A DNA stretch of 64,000 bases, taken from Pyrococcus sp. ST04. GTDB lineage: Archaea; Methanobacteriota_B; Thermococci; Thermococcales; Thermococcaceae. The stretch is from the NCBI RefSeq assembly GCF_000263735.1, contig NC_017946.1, forward strand, positions 909,348 through 973,347, in the 5' to 3' direction. Below the pieces are notes generated by a model. It was given only the letters and a program-made list of their open reading frames with translations, had not been told where the DNA came from and did no database searches. Within the stretch, counting starts at the first letter, position 1; each line of letters opens with the position of its first letter. The position numbers and the translations under genes were made by a program. Of this stretch, positions 62,199 through 64,000 are shown one piece after another.

Positions 62199-63169
62199 TT
62201 AGAGCCCCCAACAGACTTTATCAACCTTTCTAAAAACAGATTCTCTCCTACAATTTCTGCTCCTGTGTTCCTTGGAATTCCTAACTCAACCCTTGCCTTT
62301 ATCCCATGATCTTCTAAGAATTCTTGAATGCTAGCTTTGATAGGTTCGTACTCACTAATTCTTATGAGTCCATAAACTGTAGGCCCCCAACTGCTTTGAC
62401 CTGCCCCGTAGGTTTTTTCTTTAAGGAAGTTGACTATTATAGCTATGTCATCTCTGAACTCCCCTCCCTGAAAGGCTGAAAAGTGTCTTCCTACTAATGC
62501 CTGTATTTCTGAGAGTGCTTTTCCGAACTCTTTTATGTTCTTCTCAATCAGGGCAGGTAAAAGTTGGAGTAAAATTCTATGCGAGATTTCTTTAGCAGCC
62601 TTTTCGTCTCCAAACTTATCTTTCATTATCTCTTCCTCTTCTCTCTCACTTAACCCTCTTTTCACGTTTGGCATCACAAGGATAAATCCCCAGTCGGGGG
62701 GTAAAGTGTGTCTGACTATCAATGGAGGGATGTCCTCTTTAACTCCTCCATCGATGACGAGGCCACCATATTTGAAAACGTATAAACCTGCTCCACTTTC
62801 TTTGGCCCTTCCTAATGCCTTTGCTATATCTTCTTCTCCTATGGATAAGTGAGACAGCTTTGCAACAGCACTTCCAACTGCTAGAGACAGCTGAGTTACT
62901 GATCCAAGACCGACGTGTCTTGGTATAGATTTTCTGACTTCTATGTGATATTCAAAGCCGGTTCCGAATTTAGAATTCATAACCTCAATTACGTTCTTTA
63001 TGACCTCTTTGTCTTCATCGTTTGCCTCTATCCTCAGAGAATCGGAAGGAGTTATCTTAACCTCGTAACCATCCTCTAACGCAACTCCTATACTACCGAA
63101 TCTTCTACCGAATGTTCCTATTGGGTCTATGATCCCCAGGTGTAGCCTTTTGGGAGTTCTAACTATCAT
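62195..63169 (-). CDS. Beta-ribofuranosylaminobenzene 5'-phosphate synthase
   Basis: 324 residues, GHMP-kinase-like fold. [40 protein letters not shown] and [11 protein letters not shown] are visible. The enzyme couples PRPP and 4-aminobenzoate at the start of methanopterin synthesis, so its presence implies a methanopterin-like modified folate. ATG 63169 has GGGGGATAG upstream; the frame extends to 63232. It fits the MTHFR-like, GcvT and PanB genes of the window. Confidence 0.92.
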   Translation of the reverse strand: MIVRTPKRLHLGIIDPIGTFGRRFGSIGVALEDGYEVKITPSDSLRIEANDEDKEVIKNVIEVMNSKFGTGFEYHIEVRKSIPRHVGLGSVTQLSLAVGSAVAKLSHLSIGEEDIAKALGRAKESGAGLYVFKYGGLVIDGGVKEDIPPLIVRHTLPPDWGFILVMPNVKRGLSEREEEEIMKDKFGDEKAAKEISHRILLQLLPALIEKNIKEFGKALSEIQALVGRHFSAFQGGEFRDDIAIIVNFLKEKTYGAGQSSWGPTVYGLIRISEYEPIKASIQEFLEDHGIKARVELGIPRNTGAEIVGENLFLERLIKSVGGSK

Positions 63170-63297
63170 GACTATCCCCCCGCATTTATTCATTGGGCTC
63201 TCTAATAATCCTTTGTATTTACGGTGATGCAAGAGAAACTTTGTTTGGTTGCGAAAACTTTATAAGTGCCATTTAGAGGAAGATATCTCGGGACGGA

Positions 63298-63385
63298 GCG
63301 GGGGTTGCCGAGCCTGGTCAAAGGCGCGGGATTGAGGGTCCCGTCCCGTAGGGGTTCCGGGGTTCAAATCCCCGCCCCCGCACCA
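63298..63385 (+). tRNA. tRNA-Leu (GAG)
   Basis: Acceptor GCGGGGG (63298-63304) pairs with CCCCCGC (63375-63381), followed by discriminator A and encoded CCA (63383-63385). The D-loop begins TTGCCGAGCCTGG. Anticodon stem CGGGA/TCCCG holds GAG at 63334-63336. A long variable arm and GGGG-TTCAAAT-CCCC T-arm make it a type II Leu tRNA, 88 nt. TTTATAA at 63259-63265 is its TATA box. Confidence 0.97.
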
Positions 63386-63615
63386 TTTTCCTTCTGAGTT
63401 CGATGTTAAAAGAGGCTTCTCTGGTAATTGTTGCTTCATTTTAATATGCCTCTTGAACCCATCTGAACCGGAGACACTCCTATGTATGTTCTTGAAGATT
63501 GGGTAATTTCTCCCTTCACCTAGGTGATTGTGTAATTATTTAAATAATTAATTGCATTATTATGTAGACCTAAGTTTTAATGTTATCTTCCTTATAGTAC
63601 CCTGTGGTGATTCTC
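63386..63615. other. Intergenic region between tRNA-Leu and pxpA
   Basis: AAGAGGC (63413-63419) and GCCTCTT (63451-63457) form an inverted repeat with a loop of about 31 nt. The end of the region is AT-rich (aattatttaaataattaatt) and holds the probable pxpA TATA box. No gene is seen on either strand. Confidence 0.35.
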
Positions 63616-64000
63616 ATGAATGTTGACCTGAATTCTGATTTAGGAGAAAGCTTTGGGAGATACAAACTCGGTCTCGATGAAGAAGTTATGAAGTATATAA
63701 CATCAGCAAATATAGCTTGTGGGTGGCATGCTGGAGATCCAATTGTCATGAGAAGAACTGTGAAACTCGCAAAAGAAAACGGAGTAGCGGTTGGAGCACA
63801 TCCTGGGTATCCAGACTTGATGGGATTTGGAAGAAGGTATATGAAGCTTTCTCCAGAGGAGGCTAAAAACTACATCTTGTATCAGATTGGAGCCCTCTAT
63901 GCCTTCGCAAAGGCAGAAGATGTTCCTTTACAACATGTAAAGCCCCATGGGGCATTATATAATGCAATGGTTAAAGAAGAAGATTTGGCAAGGGCGGTTA
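63616..64000 (+). CDS. pxpA: 5-oxoprolinase subunit A, LamB/YcsF family (C-terminus outside window)
   Basis: 128 residues visible. [51 protein letters not shown] and [11 protein letters not shown] are the PxpA motifs, including metal/active-site residues in the first 100. It is part of the ATP-dependent 5-oxoproline hydrolase PxpABC. GGTGATTCTC lies upstream of the ATG. The partner subunits should follow beyond the window. Confidence 0.93.
   Translation, partial: MNVDLNSDLGESFGRYKLGLDEEVMKYITSANIACGWHAGDPIVMRRTVKLAKENGVAVGAHPGYPDLMGFGRRYMKLSPEEAKNYILYQIGALYAFAKAEDVPLQHVKPHGALYNAMVKEEDLARAV

Overview
The window is a stretch of chromosome from a hyperthermophilic euryarchaeon of the order Thermococcales, most likely a Pyrococcus. 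This rests on archaeal-only genes (TBP, Rpo subunit F/Rpb4, L21e, NMD3, archaeal ProRS, GGGP synthase, AGOG glycosylase, beta-RFAP synthase), TATA/BRE promoters with GGTG-type ribosome binding sites, AT-rich DNA, DUF257 proteins, and proteins that closely resemble P. furiosus/P. horikoshii ones I remember (prolidase, CutA1, peroxiredoxin, the PF1291-like phosphoesterase fold). The species cannot be named from the sequence alone.

Layout. 1-14.9 kb is core: an MTHFR-like/cystathionine lyase pair, an m5C RNA methyltransferase, a UPF0282 protein with an MrfA-like helicase, a pseudo-phosphoesterase, a flippase, ProRS, a UPF0200 kinase, TBP, small conserved proteins and a peroxiredoxin with a candidate helically phased operator. 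14.94-20.93 kb is an accessory island, visibly richer in G+C, with an intact three-gene ABC exporter, a LamG-like membrane-anchored protein and a thioredoxin-like protein. Three of its other genes are broken by single-base indels in homopolymers. The G+C-rich composition stops inside copA (near 20.93 kb), so copA looks mosaic. 22.9-27.0 kb continues the accessory zone: the copR-type copper regulator has lost its DNA-binding domain and frame, a radical SAM/SPASM maturase is a wreck, and the ABC exporter after it is intact.

27-64 kb is mostly core: NMD3-CutA1 with a C/D box sRNA overlapping the cutA stop codon, a carboxyltransferase, a DUF72 protein, a well-folded H/ACA guide RNA candidate, an M20 hydrolase, two tandem membrane paralogues, a six-gene thiamin salvage/synthesis operon (two TenA proteins, CytX, ThiM, ThiE, ThiD-ThiN), PEBP and two DUF257 proteins, GcvT, prolidase, RNase Z and TraB, PyrE, L21e-RpoF, GGGP synthase, a PIN-ATPase-KH protein, an Mrp/NBP35 ATPase, PanB, Pcp, a third ABC exporter, AGOG, beta-RFAP synthase, tRNA-Leu(GAG) and the start of pxpA.

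Shared themes: one-carbon and modified-folate chemistry (MTHFR-like protein, beta-RFAP synthase, GcvT, PanB), thiamin supply, and tightly packed operons with ATGA overlaps. The most unusual items are a 73-bp doubly palindromic element at 52.5 kb with two diverged relatives elsewhere (probable IS200/IS605-end remnants), the decaying exporter/copper island, and the two small RNAs.
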